NCBI RefSeq assembly: GCF_046035435.1
Contig: NZ_JBFNFH010000002.1
Reading direction: 5' to 3' (one strand)
Source: Helcococcus bovis
Lineage (GTDB): Bacteria; Bacillota; Clostridia; Tissierellales; Peptoniphilaceae
Length of the DNA stretch: 64,000 nucleotides
Numbering within the stretch: position 1 is the first letter of the stretch; each line of letters begins with the position of its first letter. A program made the translations under genes and the position numbers. Shown piece after piece: positions 19,275 to 28,301 of the stretch. The notes under the pieces are model-generated. The model ran no database searches. It saw only the letters and a list, made by a program, of their open reading frames with translations, and was not told the DNA's origin.

Positions 19275-20657
19275 ATGTTTAATTTTAATTTAGAAGAAAA
19301 AAAATATAAAAAAATACATTTTATCGGAATTGGTGGTGTAAGCATGAGTGGTATTGCTCTATTGCTTAAAATAAAAGGCTATGGTGTTAGCGGTTCTGAT
19401 AGAGATGAATCTGATTATTTAAAAACTTTAAGGGAAAATAATATTAAAATTTTCATTGGACAAAAAAAAGAAAATATAAAAGACCAAGATTTATTTATTT
19501 ATACTGATGCTATTCCTCAATATAATGAAGAATTAATAGCTGCAAAAAACACTGGAAAAGAAGTTATATCAAGGGGAGTTTTCTTAGGAGCTTTGATGCG
19601 TAATTATAAACGTTCAATTGCTATATCTGGTTCACATGGTAAGTCAACAACAACTTCAATGATTGCAAAAATCTTAGTAAATTCAGATAATGACGCATCC
19701 ATATTACTTGGTGGTATACTTGATGAAATTGAAGGAAATGTAAAAATTGGAAATAGTGATATTTTACTTTCTGAAGCATGTGAATTTAAGGGTAACATTT
19801 TAAATTATTATCCATCAACCGTTGTAATTTTAAACATTGATGAAGATCATTTAGACTATTACCAAGATTTGAATCATATTGTTGAAACATTCATCGGATA
19901 TATGAAAAACTTAGATGAAAATTCTAAAGCAATTATTAATATTGATGATGAAAATACACATAGACTAATAGAACATGTTAAAGGTCAAGTAATAACTTTT
20001 GGTTTACACAATAAATCAGCTGATTATTATTTAGAATCCGTTGAATATAATGAAGTTGGTCATTCAAAATTCAAACTAAATATGAGAGATGGATCAATTG
20101 AAGAATTTCAACTTAATGTTGCAGGAATTCACAATATTTACAATGCTATTGCTGCAATAATTGCTTCATATGAAAATGGAGTAAAACTTTCTAATATTAA
20201 AGATGGTATAAAAAAATACAAATCACTTCATAGAAGAATGGAAACAATCGGGACTTACAATGGAGCTATCGTAATGACTGATTATGGTCATCATCCTGTT
20301 GAAATTCAAACTACATTAAAGACAATTGATGCGTTTTCTGAAAGAAATATTATTACAGTATTCCAACCTCATACATTCTCAAGAACCAAAGCATTATTAG
20401 ATGATTTTGCAGATTCATTCTATGACTCTAAAGAAGTAATTGTAACAGATATCTTCCCAGCAAGAGAAGAATTTGATCCTACAATTCATTCAAGAGATTT
20501 AGTTGAAAAACTTGTAAAAAATGGTGTAAATGCTAAATATATTCCAGATTTCGAATCAGCAAAAGAATATTTGCAATCAGAAATTACAGATAAAGATTTA
20601 GTATTAACAACAGGTTGTGGTAATCCACACATTCTTGCTAAAATGTTAGTAAAATAA
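19275..20657 (+). CDS. murC: UDP-N-acetylmuramate--L-alanine ligase
   Basis: Adds the first stem-peptide residue, L-Ala, to UDP-MurNAc. The 460-residue Mur ligase has the N-terminal UDP-binding loop FIGIGGVSMSG, the ATP loop GSHGKSTTT, the central EACEFKGN and NIDEDHLDYY motifs, and the C-terminal TDYGHHPVEI and FQPHTFSRTK segments diagnostic of MurC. The length is normal. RBS AAGAAGGG precedes the ATG. It is transcribed alone from a promoter divergent from glmU, so both wall-precursor genes share one intergenic region. Confidence 0.96.
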   Translation: MFNFNLEEKKYKKIHFIGIGGVSMSGIALLLKIKGYGVSGSDRDESDYLKTLRENNIKIFIGQKKENIKDQDLFIYTDAIPQYNEELIAAKNTGKEVISRGVFLGALMRNYKRSIAISGSHGKSTTTSMIAKILVNSDNDASILLGGILDEIEGNVKIGNSDILLSEACEFKGNILNYYPSTVVILNIDEDHLDYYQDLNHIVETFIGYMKNLDENSKAIINIDDENTHRLIEHVKGQVITFGLHNKSADYYLESVEYNEVGHSKFKLNMRDGSIEEFQLNVAGIHNIYNAIAAIIASYENGVKLSNIKDGIKKYKSLHRRMETIGTYNGAIVMTDYGHHPVEIQTTLKTIDAFSERNIITVFQPHTFSRTKALLDDFADSFYDSKEVIVTDIFPAREEFDPTIHSRDLVEKLVKNGVNAKYIPDFESAKEYLQSEITDKDLVLTTGCGNPHILAKMLVK

Positions 20658-20663
20658 AAAATA

Positions 20664-20738
20664 AAAAGATCTTTCCTTATTGCATTACTTCTACTTTATT
20701 AGAAGTGATAACATAATTTAAAAGATCTCTTTTTTTTT
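20664..20738 (+). terminator. branched hairpin terminator of murC
   Basis: AAAGATCTTT near 20665-20674 pairs with AAAGATCT near 20721-20728, followed by nine T. Inside it a second hairpin joins ATTACTTCT to AGAAGTGAT across an eight-base loop. Confidence 0.65.
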
Positions 20739-20801
20739 ATCATTTCTGGTGACTTTTTATTTTTAAGTCTTACCTCATATTGCATATCGAAAAATATATT
20801 T

Positions 20802-21506
20802 CTACTTTATAATTATCTTAAATGAAAACTCATTCTCTGATTCAGGTTTAATTTCACATAATTTTTCATCATCTGCTAATGCTTGAAAATTATAGGTTGG
20901 CTCTACACATAAGTATTTATCTGTACCATTCGTCCATAAAACATATTTTGAAAGATTAGTATTTTCAAATTTTAACTCATAATTTGATGTTTTCAGGCTT
21001 ATAACCTCACCATAAAATATTGTATTTGATAATTTTTCTAAATTAAAATCAAATTTTTCTCCATTTATATAAATTTCATTTTCATCTTCATACTTAAAAT
21101 ATGGATGAAATGCAGGACTTACAAATAATGATTCATTTCCAACATTTTTAACTACTAATCTCATTTCTAAACAATTATCTAAAAGTATATACTCCATTGT
21201 AGAAATTAAATTTTCCCATTGTTTTATATTCTTAACTAATTGAAGTCTTAAATAATTTTCTCTTAATTCTACTACTTCCCATTCTGAATCTCTTCCAAAT
21301 CCATGTCTTTCCATTCCTACTTTATCACTTAATCCAAAATGTGGTAGACAAACATGAGATCCACCTCTAATTTTTTTATCATTACCTTCTAAAATTTCTT
21401 GTTTTGGAAATATTACATCTAATTCGTTAAATTTTAACGAATTAATATAAGCGCCAAATGGATCAATTTCAGCAAAATTCAAATTATTTTTAATTTCTAA
21501 AATCAT
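20802..21506 (-). CDS. aldose 1-epimerase family protein
   Basis: A 234-residue beta-sandwich protein of the galactose mutarotase/aldose epimerase superfamily, which interconverts sugar anomers. Visible family elements are DPFGAYINSL, GGSHVCLPHFG, RHGFGRDSEWEV, a VSPAFHPYFKY segment carrying the conserved His, and a C-terminal CVEPT motif. It is shorter than GalM (about 340) and closer in size to YeaD/hexose-phosphate mutarotase types, so the exact sugar is unknown. RBS GAGGAG precedes the ATG. It is transcribed alone, convergent with murC. Confidence 0.8.
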   Translation of the reverse strand: MILEIKNNLNFAEIDPFGAYINSLKFNELDVIFPKQEILEGNDKKIRGGSHVCLPHFGLSDKVGMERHGFGRDSEWEVVELRENYLRLQLVKNIKQWENLISTMEYILLDNCLEMRLVVKNVGNESLFVSPAFHPYFKYEDENEIYINGEKFDFNLEKLSNTIFYGEVISLKTSNYELKFENTNLSKYVLWTNGTDKYLCVEPTYNFQALADDEKLCEIKPESENEFSFKIIIK

Positions 21507-21619
21507 TTTATTTCTCCTCGATAGTTTTTATTTTATTATATACTACAATATTACAAATTAGAAATATAATTGGCATATAAATTTAATGTGATATAATTTA
21601 TATAAAAATGGAGGTATGT

Positions 21620-22804
21620 ATGAAAATAGCGATTTTCACAGAAACTTATCCACCTTATATAAATGGTGTTGCAACACAAACAAAAATTTTAAAAGACACA
21701 TACGAAAAATTAGGTCACGAAGTAATGGTGTTAACTGTTGGATCCGAAAAACAAAAAAAAATTGAAGTGAAAGATAATGTTATTTATGTTCCAGGTATAT
21801 TATTAAAAAAAATATACAATTACAGAATTGCCTTACCAATACATTTTTCAAGAGAAAAAATTGCTAAAGAATTCAAGCCCGATGTAGTGCATATTCAAAA
21901 TGAATTTGCAATTGGCGCTACAGGTTTAAGAGTTGCAAGAAAGCTTAAAATTCCTGCGGTTTATACTTTACATACAGAATATGACAGATTTCTATTCTAT
22001 GTTGGATTAAAGTATTTTGAGGAGTTTTCAAAAAAATTATCAGATAAATATTTTAGAAAATTTTATAAAAAAGCTGATATAGTTACAAGTCCATCACCTA
22101 AAGCTCAATGCTATATGGATAGACAAGGAATAGATAAAAAAGTAGTTGTTATTGACAATGCAGTGGAATTTGAAAAATTTAAGGATACTGATGAAACAAA
22201 AGAGTTTAGAAATAATTTTAGAAAAAAATATAATCTAAATGAAAACACAAAAGCATTTGTATTCGTTGGTAGAATTGGTGAAGAAAAAAATATAAAAGAA
22301 TTAATTAATAATTGGATTAAAGCTAATTTTTCTGAAGATGCAGCTAAATTGTTCATAATAGGAAATGGTCCACAATTTGAAGAGATAAAAGAACAAATTA
22401 AAGAAAATAACTTTGAAAATAAAATTATATTAGTAGGTTCAGTTCCAAACACTGAAATTCCAAAACATCTACATGCTATGGATTACTATACAACAGCTTC
22501 CCTATCAGAAATGCACTCTATTTCAATGCTTGAAGCTATGGCTTGTGGATTACCAGCTATTATTAAACTTGATAAACCAAATAAAGAACAAATAAAAGAA
22601 GGTATAAACGGATACCAATGGGACTCATATGAAGATTTTAGCAAAGTATTCAATATGATTTTAAATCTAAGTAATGATGAAGCTAAAAAATTAAAAGAAA
22701 ATGTGTTACAATATTCTATGGAAAACGATCATTTAAATCAAGCTAAGATATTACTTGATATATATCAAAAAGCTATTGAAGATAAGAACAAGGAGAAAAA
22801 ATGA
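21620..22804 (+). CDS. GT4-family glycosyltransferase, probably a glycolipid synthase
   Basis: A 394-residue GT-B glycosyltransferase of family GT4. Its N-terminus MKIAIFTETYPPYINGVAT, acceptor-side motif HTEYDRF and C-terminal E-x7-E motif (SEMHSISMLEAMACGLP) match diacylglycerol glucosyltransferases of Firmicutes, which make membrane glycolipids and lipoteichoic acid anchors. That substrate is inferred from resemblance only. The ATG at 21620 is chosen because GGAGG precedes it at five bases; the ATG at 21608 lies before that site. The stop overlaps the exonuclease III start (ATGA), so the two genes form an operon. Confidence 0.82.
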   Translation: MKIAIFTETYPPYINGVATQTKILKDTYEKLGHEVMVLTVGSEKQKKIEVKDNVIYVPGILLKKIYNYRIALPIHFSREKIAKEFKPDVVHIQNEFAIGATGLRVARKLKIPAVYTLHTEYDRFLFYVGLKYFEEFSKKLSDKYFRKFYKKADIVTSPSPKAQCYMDRQGIDKKVVVIDNAVEFEKFKDTDETKEFRNNFRKKYNLNENTKAFVFVGRIGEEKNIKELINNWIKANFSEDAAKLFIIGNGPQFEEIKEQIKENNFENKIILVGSVPNTEIPKHLHAMDYYTTASLSEMHSISMLEAMACGLPAIIKLDKPNKEQIKEGINGYQWDSYEDFSKVFNMILNLSNDEAKKLKENVLQYSMENDHLNQAKILLDIYQKAIEDKNKEKK

Positions 22805-23553
22805 AGTTAATTTCATGGAATGTTAATGGCCTTAGAGCAGTTATGAACAAAGGTTTTATGGATTATGTAAATCAAGAAGATCCTGATATTCTTTGTTTAC
22901 AAGAGATAAAAATGTCTGAAGGTCAATTAGAATTAGACTTGCCAGACTATTTTGAATATTACAATTATGCAGAAAAAAAAGGATATTCTGGAACAGCAAT
23001 TTTTACCAAAGAAAAACCTATTAGCGAATCTTATGGTATAGGAATCGAAGAACATGATAAAGAAGGTCGTGTAATAACTTTAGAATTTGAAGACTTTTAC
23101 ATGGTAACATGTTACACTCCAAATTCAAAAAGAGGATTATTAAGACTGGATTATAGACAAAAATGGGAAGATGATTTTAGAGAATATTTACTAAAATTAA
23201 ACAAAACTAAACCTGTTGTTTTATGTGGAGATTTGAATGTTGCTCACGAAGAAATCGACCTTGCAAATCCAAAATCAAATCGTAAAAATGCTGGATTTAC
23301 GGATGAAGAAAGAAATAAATTTACAGAATTATTAAACGCAGGATTCATAGATACTTACAGATATTTTTATCCTGATATTCCTGATATGTACACATGGTGG
23401 TCATATATCACTAAAGCAAGAGACAGAAATATTGGATGGAGAATCGACTATTTTGTAGTAAGTAAAGATTTTGAAGATAGACTATTGGATGCAAGCATTC
23501 ATATGGAACAATTAGGATCAGACCACTGTCCGGTTGTGTTATATTTGAAATAA
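22801..23553 (+). CDS. xth: exodeoxyribonuclease III
   Basis: A 250-residue Mg-dependent apurinic/apyrimidinic endonuclease and 3' exonuclease for base-excision repair. The endonuclease/exonuclease/phosphatase fold is seen in ISWNVNGLRA, LCLQEIKM (metal-binding Glu), YTPNSKRG, CGDLNVAHEEIDLANP, WWSYITKARDRNIGWRIDYF and the C-terminal LGSDHCPV (catalytic His). It overlaps the glycosyltransferase gene by four bases and ends at a strong terminator. Confidence 0.95.
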   Translation: MKLISWNVNGLRAVMNKGFMDYVNQEDPDILCLQEIKMSEGQLELDLPDYFEYYNYAEKKGYSGTAIFTKEKPISESYGIGIEEHDKEGRVITLEFEDFYMVTCYTPNSKRGLLRLDYRQKWEDDFREYLLKLNKTKPVVLCGDLNVAHEEIDLANPKSNRKNAGFTDEERNKFTELLNAGFIDTYRYFYPDIPDMYTWWSYITKARDRNIGWRIDYFVVSKDFEDRLLDASIHMEQLGSDHCPVVLYLK

Positions 23554-23563
23554 TTTAATTAAA

Positions 23564-23610
23564 GAGCTGTTGCAAAATAATTAAAAATATTATTTTGCAA
23601 CAGCTCCTTT
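23564..23610 (+). terminator. strong terminator of the glycosyltransferase-xth operon; repeat-like hairpin
   Basis: An 18-bp near-perfect stem (23564-23581 with 23589-23606, beginning GAGCTGTTGCAAAATAA), followed by CTTTTATTTT. A related hairpin occurs after the sulfatase gene at 61939-61985. The stem is longer than a terminator needs and may be a small dispersed element. Confidence 0.75.
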
Positions 23611-23642
23611 TATTTTGCAATAAATGTAAAATTAATATATAA

Positions 23643-24023
23643 TCAAAAATTGCTATAGCACTTCCAAATGCAAGTTCCCCAAAAATTCAAACTTCATTTT
23701 CGATAGTATTGGGAAATATACCAAGAATACTTGCAGCTAGCTTAATTGCTTATTTAATTGGTGGTACATTAAACGTAAAAATAATGTCAAAATTAAAAGA
23801 AAAAGGAAATAATTCTTTACTTACTAGAGCAATTGTATCAACAATATTCGGACAATTAGCAGATAGCTTAGTATTTAGCACTATTGCATTTTCAGGAATA
23901 ATTCCGTTTAATACTTTATTAATAATGACATTATCAATGACATTCCTAGAAACAATTTATGAAATAATATTTTATCCAGTAACAAAATTCTTTATTAACA
24001 AAATGAAAGAATTGAAAGATTAA
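23643..24023 (+). pseudogene. 5'-truncated queuosine precursor transporter (YhhQ/VUT family)
   Basis: The frame is open from 23643 (after a TAA at 23640) to 24023 and encodes only the C-terminal half of a membrane protein. The segment FSIVLGNIPRILAASLIAYL, followed by GGTLNVKIMSKLK and a YEIIFYPVTKFF helix, matches the end of YhhQ/QueT-type transporters, which import queuine precursors and normally span about 200-230 residues. No ATG with a ribosome binding site precedes the homology; the only near-cognate start, TTG 23709, is internal. The missing 5' part abuts the GCTGTTGC hairpin after xth, so an insertion or deletion there probably removed it. Confidence 0.75.
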
Positions 24024-24032
24024 ATTCACATT

Positions 24033-24066
24033 AAAAGCTTTAGATTTTAAGTCTGAAGCTTTTTTA
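24033..24066 (+). terminator. intrinsic terminator
   Basis: AAAAGCTTTAGA pairs with TCTGAAGCTTTT, ending in TTTTTT, directly after the transporter remnant. Confidence 0.7.
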
Positions 24067-24135
24067 TATTATATATCGAAATAAAAACATCGAAATTAGA
24101 TGCTATGAGAGGTTATAAATAAAAAATAAAATATA

Positions 24136-24164
24136 TTGACATTTTTTTTATTCTATAGTAAAGT
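24136..24164 (+). promoter_or_regulatory. predicted promoter of the uracil/xanthine permease gene
   Basis: TTGACA at 24136-24141, a 17-base spacer and TAAAGT at 24159-24164. It lies 29 bases before the chosen start, which rules out a start within it. Confidence 0.7.
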
Positions 24165-24192
24165 TATTCACAGTGAAATTTTAGGAGGATAT

Positions 24193-25458
24193 ATGAAAAA
24201 CAAGAAACACATCTATCAAATCGAAGAAAAAGTTCCTGGAAAATTATTATTACCACTTTCATTACAACATACATTTGCAATGTTTGGAGCTTCTATTTTA
24301 GTTCCTATTATTTTTGGTATTAATCCAGGTATTGTTTTATTGATGAATGGGATTGGTACTTTATTATTTATTTTAATAACAAAGAAAAAAGCACCTGCTT
24401 ATTTGGGTTCAAGTTTTGCATTTTTAGCACCTGGTACTGCTATTATTGCTAAACAAGGATTTGAATATGCTCAAGGTGCTTTTATTGTAGTTGGACTTTT
24501 GGGCTGTTTATTAGCATTTGTTATATATAAATTCGGGACAAAATGGATAGACATAGTCCTACCCCCTGCTGCAATGGGAGCTGTTGTTGCTTTAATAGGA
24601 TTTGAGCTTGCCGGAAACACTGTAACAGGTGGTGCAATAGGAGCAAATTTAATGACCGAAACAGCAAAATACGCTGATTGGATTGTATTTTTAGTAACAC
24701 TTTTAACTGCAGTAATTGGTTCGGTTGTATTTAGAGGATTTTTCTCAACTATTCCAATATTAATATCAATAGTTGTAGGATATATAACAGCTATATTTTT
24801 CAATATGGTTGATTTTACACCAGTTTTAGAAGCAAAATTATTTACAATGCCTAATTTCCAATTAGCCAAATTTTCATGGGAATCAATATTTGCAATGATT
24901 CCAGTACTTTTAGTTATAACTTCTGAACACATCTCACACCAAGTTGTAACTTCAAATATAGTTGGAAAAGACTTAGTTAAAGATCCAGGTCTACACAGAT
25001 CAATTTTTGCTGACAACTTTTCATCAGCATTATCCGGTTTAGTTGGTGGGGTTCCTACAACAACCTATGGGGAAAATATCGGTGTTATGGCAATCACAAG
25101 AGTTTACTCAGTACAAGTAATAGCTGGTGCAGCTATAATTTCAATTTTAATGGCATTTTTTGGCCCATTGGCAGCATTAATCAAAACTATACCAGGAAAT
25201 GTAATTGGAGGAGTAACATTCTTACTATATGGTATGATAGGTACATCTGGAATTAGATTACTAGTAGACCAAAATGTTGACTATTCAAATAGCTTAAACC
25301 TAGTACTTACATCAGTTGTATTTATCTCAGGTTTATCAGGGTTATCAATACAATTTGGATCAATCAAGTTAAGTGGAATGGTATTAGCATCAGTTGTAGC
25401 TGTTGTATTAAGCGGATTCCTTGCAATATTAAAAAAATTAAAATTGACAAATAACTAA
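24193..25458 (+). CDS. uraA: uracil/xanthine permease (NCS2 family)
   Basis: A 421-residue membrane transporter of the NCS2 (nucleobase-ascorbate) family that imports uracil or a related base with protons. It has about 14 predicted membrane segments. The family elements are LSLQHTFAMFGASILVP, the central acidic helix ITSEHISHQVVT, and GGVPTTTYGENIGVMAITRV. The glutamates in SEH and YGE are the substrate-binding pair of UraA. RBS TAGGAGG precedes the ATG at 24193; an open frame extending upstream to 24136 covers the promoter and is rejected. Uracil is favoured over xanthine by the UraA-like motifs. It is transcribed alone. Confidence 0.9.
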   Translation: MKNKKHIYQIEEKVPGKLLLPLSLQHTFAMFGASILVPIIFGINPGIVLLMNGIGTLLFILITKKKAPAYLGSSFAFLAPGTAIIAKQGFEYAQGAFIVVGLLGCLLAFVIYKFGTKWIDIVLPPAAMGAVVALIGFELAGNTVTGGAIGANLMTETAKYADWIVFLVTLLTAVIGSVVFRGFFSTIPILISIVVGYITAIFFNMVDFTPVLEAKLFTMPNFQLAKFSWESIFAMIPVLLVITSEHISHQVVTSNIVGKDLVKDPGLHRSIFADNFSSALSGLVGGVPTTTYGENIGVMAITRVYSVQVIAGAAIISILMAFFGPLAALIKTIPGNVIGGVTFLLYGMIGTSGIRLLVDQNVDYSNSLNLVLTSVVFISGLSGLSIQFGSIKLSGMVLASVVAVVLSGFLAILKKLKLTNN

Positions 25459-25541
25459 AAATAATCAAATAAATTATTAGATGTTTTTGAATATCAATAA
25501 AGAAATAAAAAAAATTAAATATTCACAGATTAAATTAAAAT

Positions 25542-25609
25542 AAAAAATTGCTTCGGCATATCCACAGCTCTTAAATGAGCAAGGACTAATGGCGTCAGCA
25601 ATTTTTTTT
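25542..25609. terminator. long imperfect hairpin, probable bidirectional terminator
   Basis: Outer 11-bp stem AAAAAATTGCT (25542-25552) with AGCAATTTTTT (25597-25607). Inside are shorter helices (CGgCAT with ATGgCG, TCC with GGA) and a tip hairpin GCTC-TTAAAT-GAGC. It sits between the convergent uraA and TRIC-family genes. Confidence 0.6.
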
Positions 25610-25612
25610 AAT

Positions 25613-26266
25613 TTAATCTATTATTCTTGTAGCTTTTGGAAGATTCCATTTTTTCTTATATGCAAATACTCTAATAATAACAATGATAATTATACATACA
25701 GGAATTGAAATAACATCGTGAATTATTGTTTGCCATTGTAGTTGATGAAATACAAAACCGCCGGCAATACTTGCGGAAGCATAGACATGTCTATCCATAA
25801 TATATGGAACATTATCTGTAAGTAAATCTCTTATTACCCCTCCACCTACACCTGATATAAGTCCAACAAAAATATAAAGAATTGCACTATATTCATAACT
25901 AACAGAATAAGCTATTTGCATACCTGTAACAGTGAATACTCCTAATCCTACAGCATCTGTATACACTAATGCATCTTCAAAAACTTTATGAACTGTTCTT
26001 TTATTAACCTTATCATTAAATAAAGCAACAACAAATACTATAACTGATGTAATTATTGAAATATATATATTTAATCCACTTCTAAATGATAAGGGAGGAT
26101 TTATTCCCAGTATCAAATCTCTAATAACTCCTCCACCTGTTGCTGTTACAATACCTAATATAACAACACCCAAAAAGTCCATCCTGTTTTTAATGCCCTC
26201 TAGAGCACCTGAAATAGCAAAAGCGACTATCCCAATCAATTCAATATAAAAAATATAATTTTTCAT
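25613..26266 (-). CDS. TRIC-type cation channel family membrane protein (UPF0126)
   Basis: A 217-residue membrane protein with seven predicted helices in two repeated halves. Each half has the glycine-rich signature of the family (VTATGGGVIRDLILG, and GVGGGVIRDLLTDNVPYI). Bacterial members form trimeric monovalent-cation channels resembling TRIC; older annotation is UPF0126. It starts seven bases after the hslO stop and is probably cotranscribed with it. The physiological role is unknown. Confidence 0.87.
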   Translation of the reverse strand: MKNYIFYIELIGIVAFAISGALEGIKNRMDFLGVVILGIVTATGGGVIRDLILGINPPLSFRSGLNIYISIITSVIVFVVALFNDKVNKRTVHKVFEDALVYTDAVGLGVFTVTGMQIAYSVSYEYSAILYIFVGLISGVGGGVIRDLLTDNVPYIMDRHVYASASIAGGFVFHQLQWQTIIHDVISIPVCIIIIVIIRVFAYKKKWNLPKATRIID

Positions 26267-26273
26267 TATTTTC

Positions 26274-27155
26274 CTATTTACTTTCTTTAATTAAATTTTC
26301 TAAATCTTCTCTATCAAATACATATTTTGTTTTACAAAAATCACATATTACTTCTGCTTGTCCATCTTCATCTAATAAATGTTGTAAATCTTTTTTCCCT
26401 ATTGATATTAATCCTTGTTCTATACGTTCTCTTGAACAATCACATTTATATGTTAATTCTTGTTTTTCAATGATTTCAGGTTCAATTTCTGAAAAATATT
26501 TTTCTAGAATTTCTTCGGACGATAATCCATCATCTATCATTTTAGAAACCGGATCTAAATTTGATGCAATTTTTTCTAAAACTGTTAATTCTTCATCTTT
26601 AATTCCAGGTAGTACTTGTACAAAAATACCTCCTGCTGCTCTAATCGATAAATCCGTATCTACTAAAACTCCTAGAGAAACTATTGAAGGTGTTTGCTCT
26701 GAGTAAAAATAATAATTAGCAATATCTTCAGCAATTTCCCCAGTTACAATATTTGACAATCCTGTATACGGTTCTTTTAATCCATAATCTCTAATAACAG
26801 CAAGATTTCCCTCTTTACCTACAAATGCACTAACATCCAACTTTCCAGGATATTTTGAAGGTGCATCTGCTTCAGGATTTGTAGCAGTCACTTTAACTTC
26901 TCCTTTAGTATTTGAAACAGCAATAAGTTTTCCACCTACTCCACCACCATCAAATCTTATAGTTAATTTCTCATCTTCATTTTTAGTTGTAACTCCCATA
27001 ATCGCAGAAATAGTAGCTAATCTTCCTAAAGCTGCCGACCCAGTTGCAGAACTATTATGAATTTTTCTAATTTCTTTAACTATTTGTGTTGTATCTGCAA
27101 TAAAAATTCTTACTGATTTATTTTTATCTATCGCTCTAATTAAGTAATTTTCCAT
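26274..27155 (-). CDS. hslO: redox-regulated chaperone Hsp33
   Basis: A 293-residue cytoplasmic holdase chaperone activated by oxidation. The N-terminal domain has TIRFDGGGVGGKLIAVSN and GYGLKEPYTG-like elements (RDYGLKEPYTGLS). The C-terminal redox switch has the four zinc-binding cysteines in CDCSRE and CDFCK. The length is typical. It is first of a two-gene unit with the TRIC-family gene, with the cspA terminator upstream. Confidence 0.95.
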   Translation of the reverse strand: MENYLIRAIDKNKSVRIFIADTTQIVKEIRKIHNSSATGSAALGRLATISAIMGVTTKNEDEKLTIRFDGGGVGGKLIAVSNTKGEVKVTATNPEADAPSKYPGKLDVSAFVGKEGNLAVIRDYGLKEPYTGLSNIVTGEIAEDIANYYFYSEQTPSIVSLGVLVDTDLSIRAAGGIFVQVLPGIKDEELTVLEKIASNLDPVSKMIDDGLSSEEILEKYFSEIEPEIIEKQELTYKCDCSRERIEQGLISIGKKDLQHLLDEDGQAEVICDFCKTKYVFDREDLENLIKESK

Positions 27156-27209
27156 TTAATACCTCTCGTCATTTTATATACATATATATTATACAAAATT
27201 TCATCAATA

Positions 27210-27243
27210 TAAAAAAGAGATTGAAATATTAATTTCAACCTCT
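27210..27243 (-). terminator. intrinsic terminator of cspA
   Basis: On the minus strand AGAGGTTGAAAT pairs with ATTTCAATCTCT across TAAT (one G-T pair), followed by TTTTTTA. Confidence 0.75.
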
Positions 27244-27288
27244 CAAAATTTTCAATTCTAATCAATATTAAGAATTTTATTTATATTA

Positions 27289-27492
27289 TTATAGTTTAAC
27301 TACATTTGCAGCTTGAGGTCCTTTTTCGCCTTCAACAACTTCAAATTCAACTTCTTGAGCATCATTTAATGTTCTAAATTCTCCATTATCTTCTAAAGCT
27401 GTGAAGTGTACAAATACATCATTTCCTTCTTCAGTAGTAATATATCCATACCCCTTTTTAGCATTAAACCATTTTACTGTGCCTTTTGTCAT
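27289..27492 (-). CDS. cspA: cold shock protein
   Basis: A 67-residue single-domain RNA chaperone that melts RNA structure. It has both RNA-binding motifs, KGYGYI (RNP1) and VFVHF (RNP2), and a GPQAANV end. The ATG at 27492 follows GGGAGG; an in-frame extension to 27528 would include the leader hairpin and is rejected. It is transcribed alone. Confidence 0.95.
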   Translation of the reverse strand: MTKGTVKWFNAKKGYGYITTEEGNDVFVHFTALEDNGEFRTLNDAQEVEFEVVEGEKGPQAANVVKL

Positions 27493-27509
27493 TTTATCCT
27501 CCCAAATTA

Positions 27510-27565
27510 ATAGTGAAATTCTTTTCACTATGGATATATGATATCAGAAAAAAATATATTATCAA
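27510..27565 (-). promoter_or_regulatory. cspA promoter and 5' leader hairpin
   Basis: On the minus strand TTGATA (27560-27565), a 16-base spacer and TATCAT (27538-27543) form a likely promoter at the end of the methyltransferase gene. In the leader a perfect 9-bp inverted repeat, ATAGTGAAA and TTTCACTAT, spans 27510-27531 with a four-base loop, close before the ribosome binding site. It could act as a temperature-sensitive leader structure or an operator. Confidence 0.5.
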
Positions 27566-27566
27566 A

Positions 27567-28301
27567 TTATTTTTTTGCAGAAAATAAAATTCTTTGAGTT
27601 TTTCCTTCTAAAAATTCTCCACCATCTTCATCAATGTAATCAATTTCATCAAATCCAACAGATTTTAATTTAGAAATTATAAAATCAATAGAATAATATC
27701 TTTCAACTTGTTTTTCTTCAACTCTTTCATATAATCCATTTTTATCTTTAACAAAAAAGTTTAGATAAAAATGAACTAAGTCTTCTTCAAGTCGATTTTC
27801 CCATGTATAAAAAATATTTTTTCTTTCATAGATATATTGATTATTTCCTAATACTTCTAATAATTTATATCTACTGTTTAAATCAAAAATAAATACACCA
27901 TTTTCATTTAATCCATCATATATATTCTTAAATAGTTTTTCTAGTTTTGATTCATCAGTTATATAATTTACAACATCAAGTAAAGTTATAATTACATCAT
28001 TCTTAAATGAATTATAATCAAATTTATACATATCTTGTAGGATTACTGTTACATTTTCTTTATCCAATAATTTTACAAATGCATGATTAAGCATTTCTAT
28101 AGAATTATCAAAAGCTAGTATATTAAAATCTTTCAATTTTGATAATTCAGATGTTAAATTTCCAGTACCACAACCAATTTCAAGTATGTTTCCAGTCTTA
28201 ATATTATTTTTATTTAATATAGTAAAAATATTATTAGCGTATTTTTCATAATCAATATCAAATACTAATTCATCATAAAAATCAGAAAATCTATTATACA
28301 T
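27567..28301 (-). CDS. class I SAM-dependent methyltransferase
   Basis: A 244-residue Rossmann-fold methyltransferase. Motif I is ILEIGCGTGNLTSEL near residue 40, the acidic post-I residue is in FDNSIEML, and the later motif is VIITLLDVVNYI. Its N-terminus YNRFSDFYDELVFDIDYEKYA resembles the YqeM-like small group with unknown substrate. Its ATG overlaps the hpt stop by one base (TAATG), so it is the third gene of valS-hpt-methyltransferase. The substrate cannot be told from sequence. Confidence 0.8.
   Translation of the reverse strand: MYNRFSDFYDELVFDIDYEKYANNIFTILNKNNIKTGNILEIGCGTGNLTSELSKLKDFNILAFDNSIEMLNHAFVKLLDKENVTVILQDMYKFDYNSFKNDVIITLLDVVNYITDESKLEKLFKNIYDGLNENGVFIFDLNSRYKLLEVLGNNQYIYERKNIFYTWENRLEEDLVHFYLNFFVKDKNGLYERVEEKQVERYYSIDFIISKLKSVGFDEIDYIDEDGGEFLEGKTQRILFSAKK

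Noticed and set aside
24067..24192. Purine or PyrR-type leader before uraA
   Set aside because: A promoter with TTGACA-17-TAAAGT leaves a leader of only about 20 bases, too short for either.
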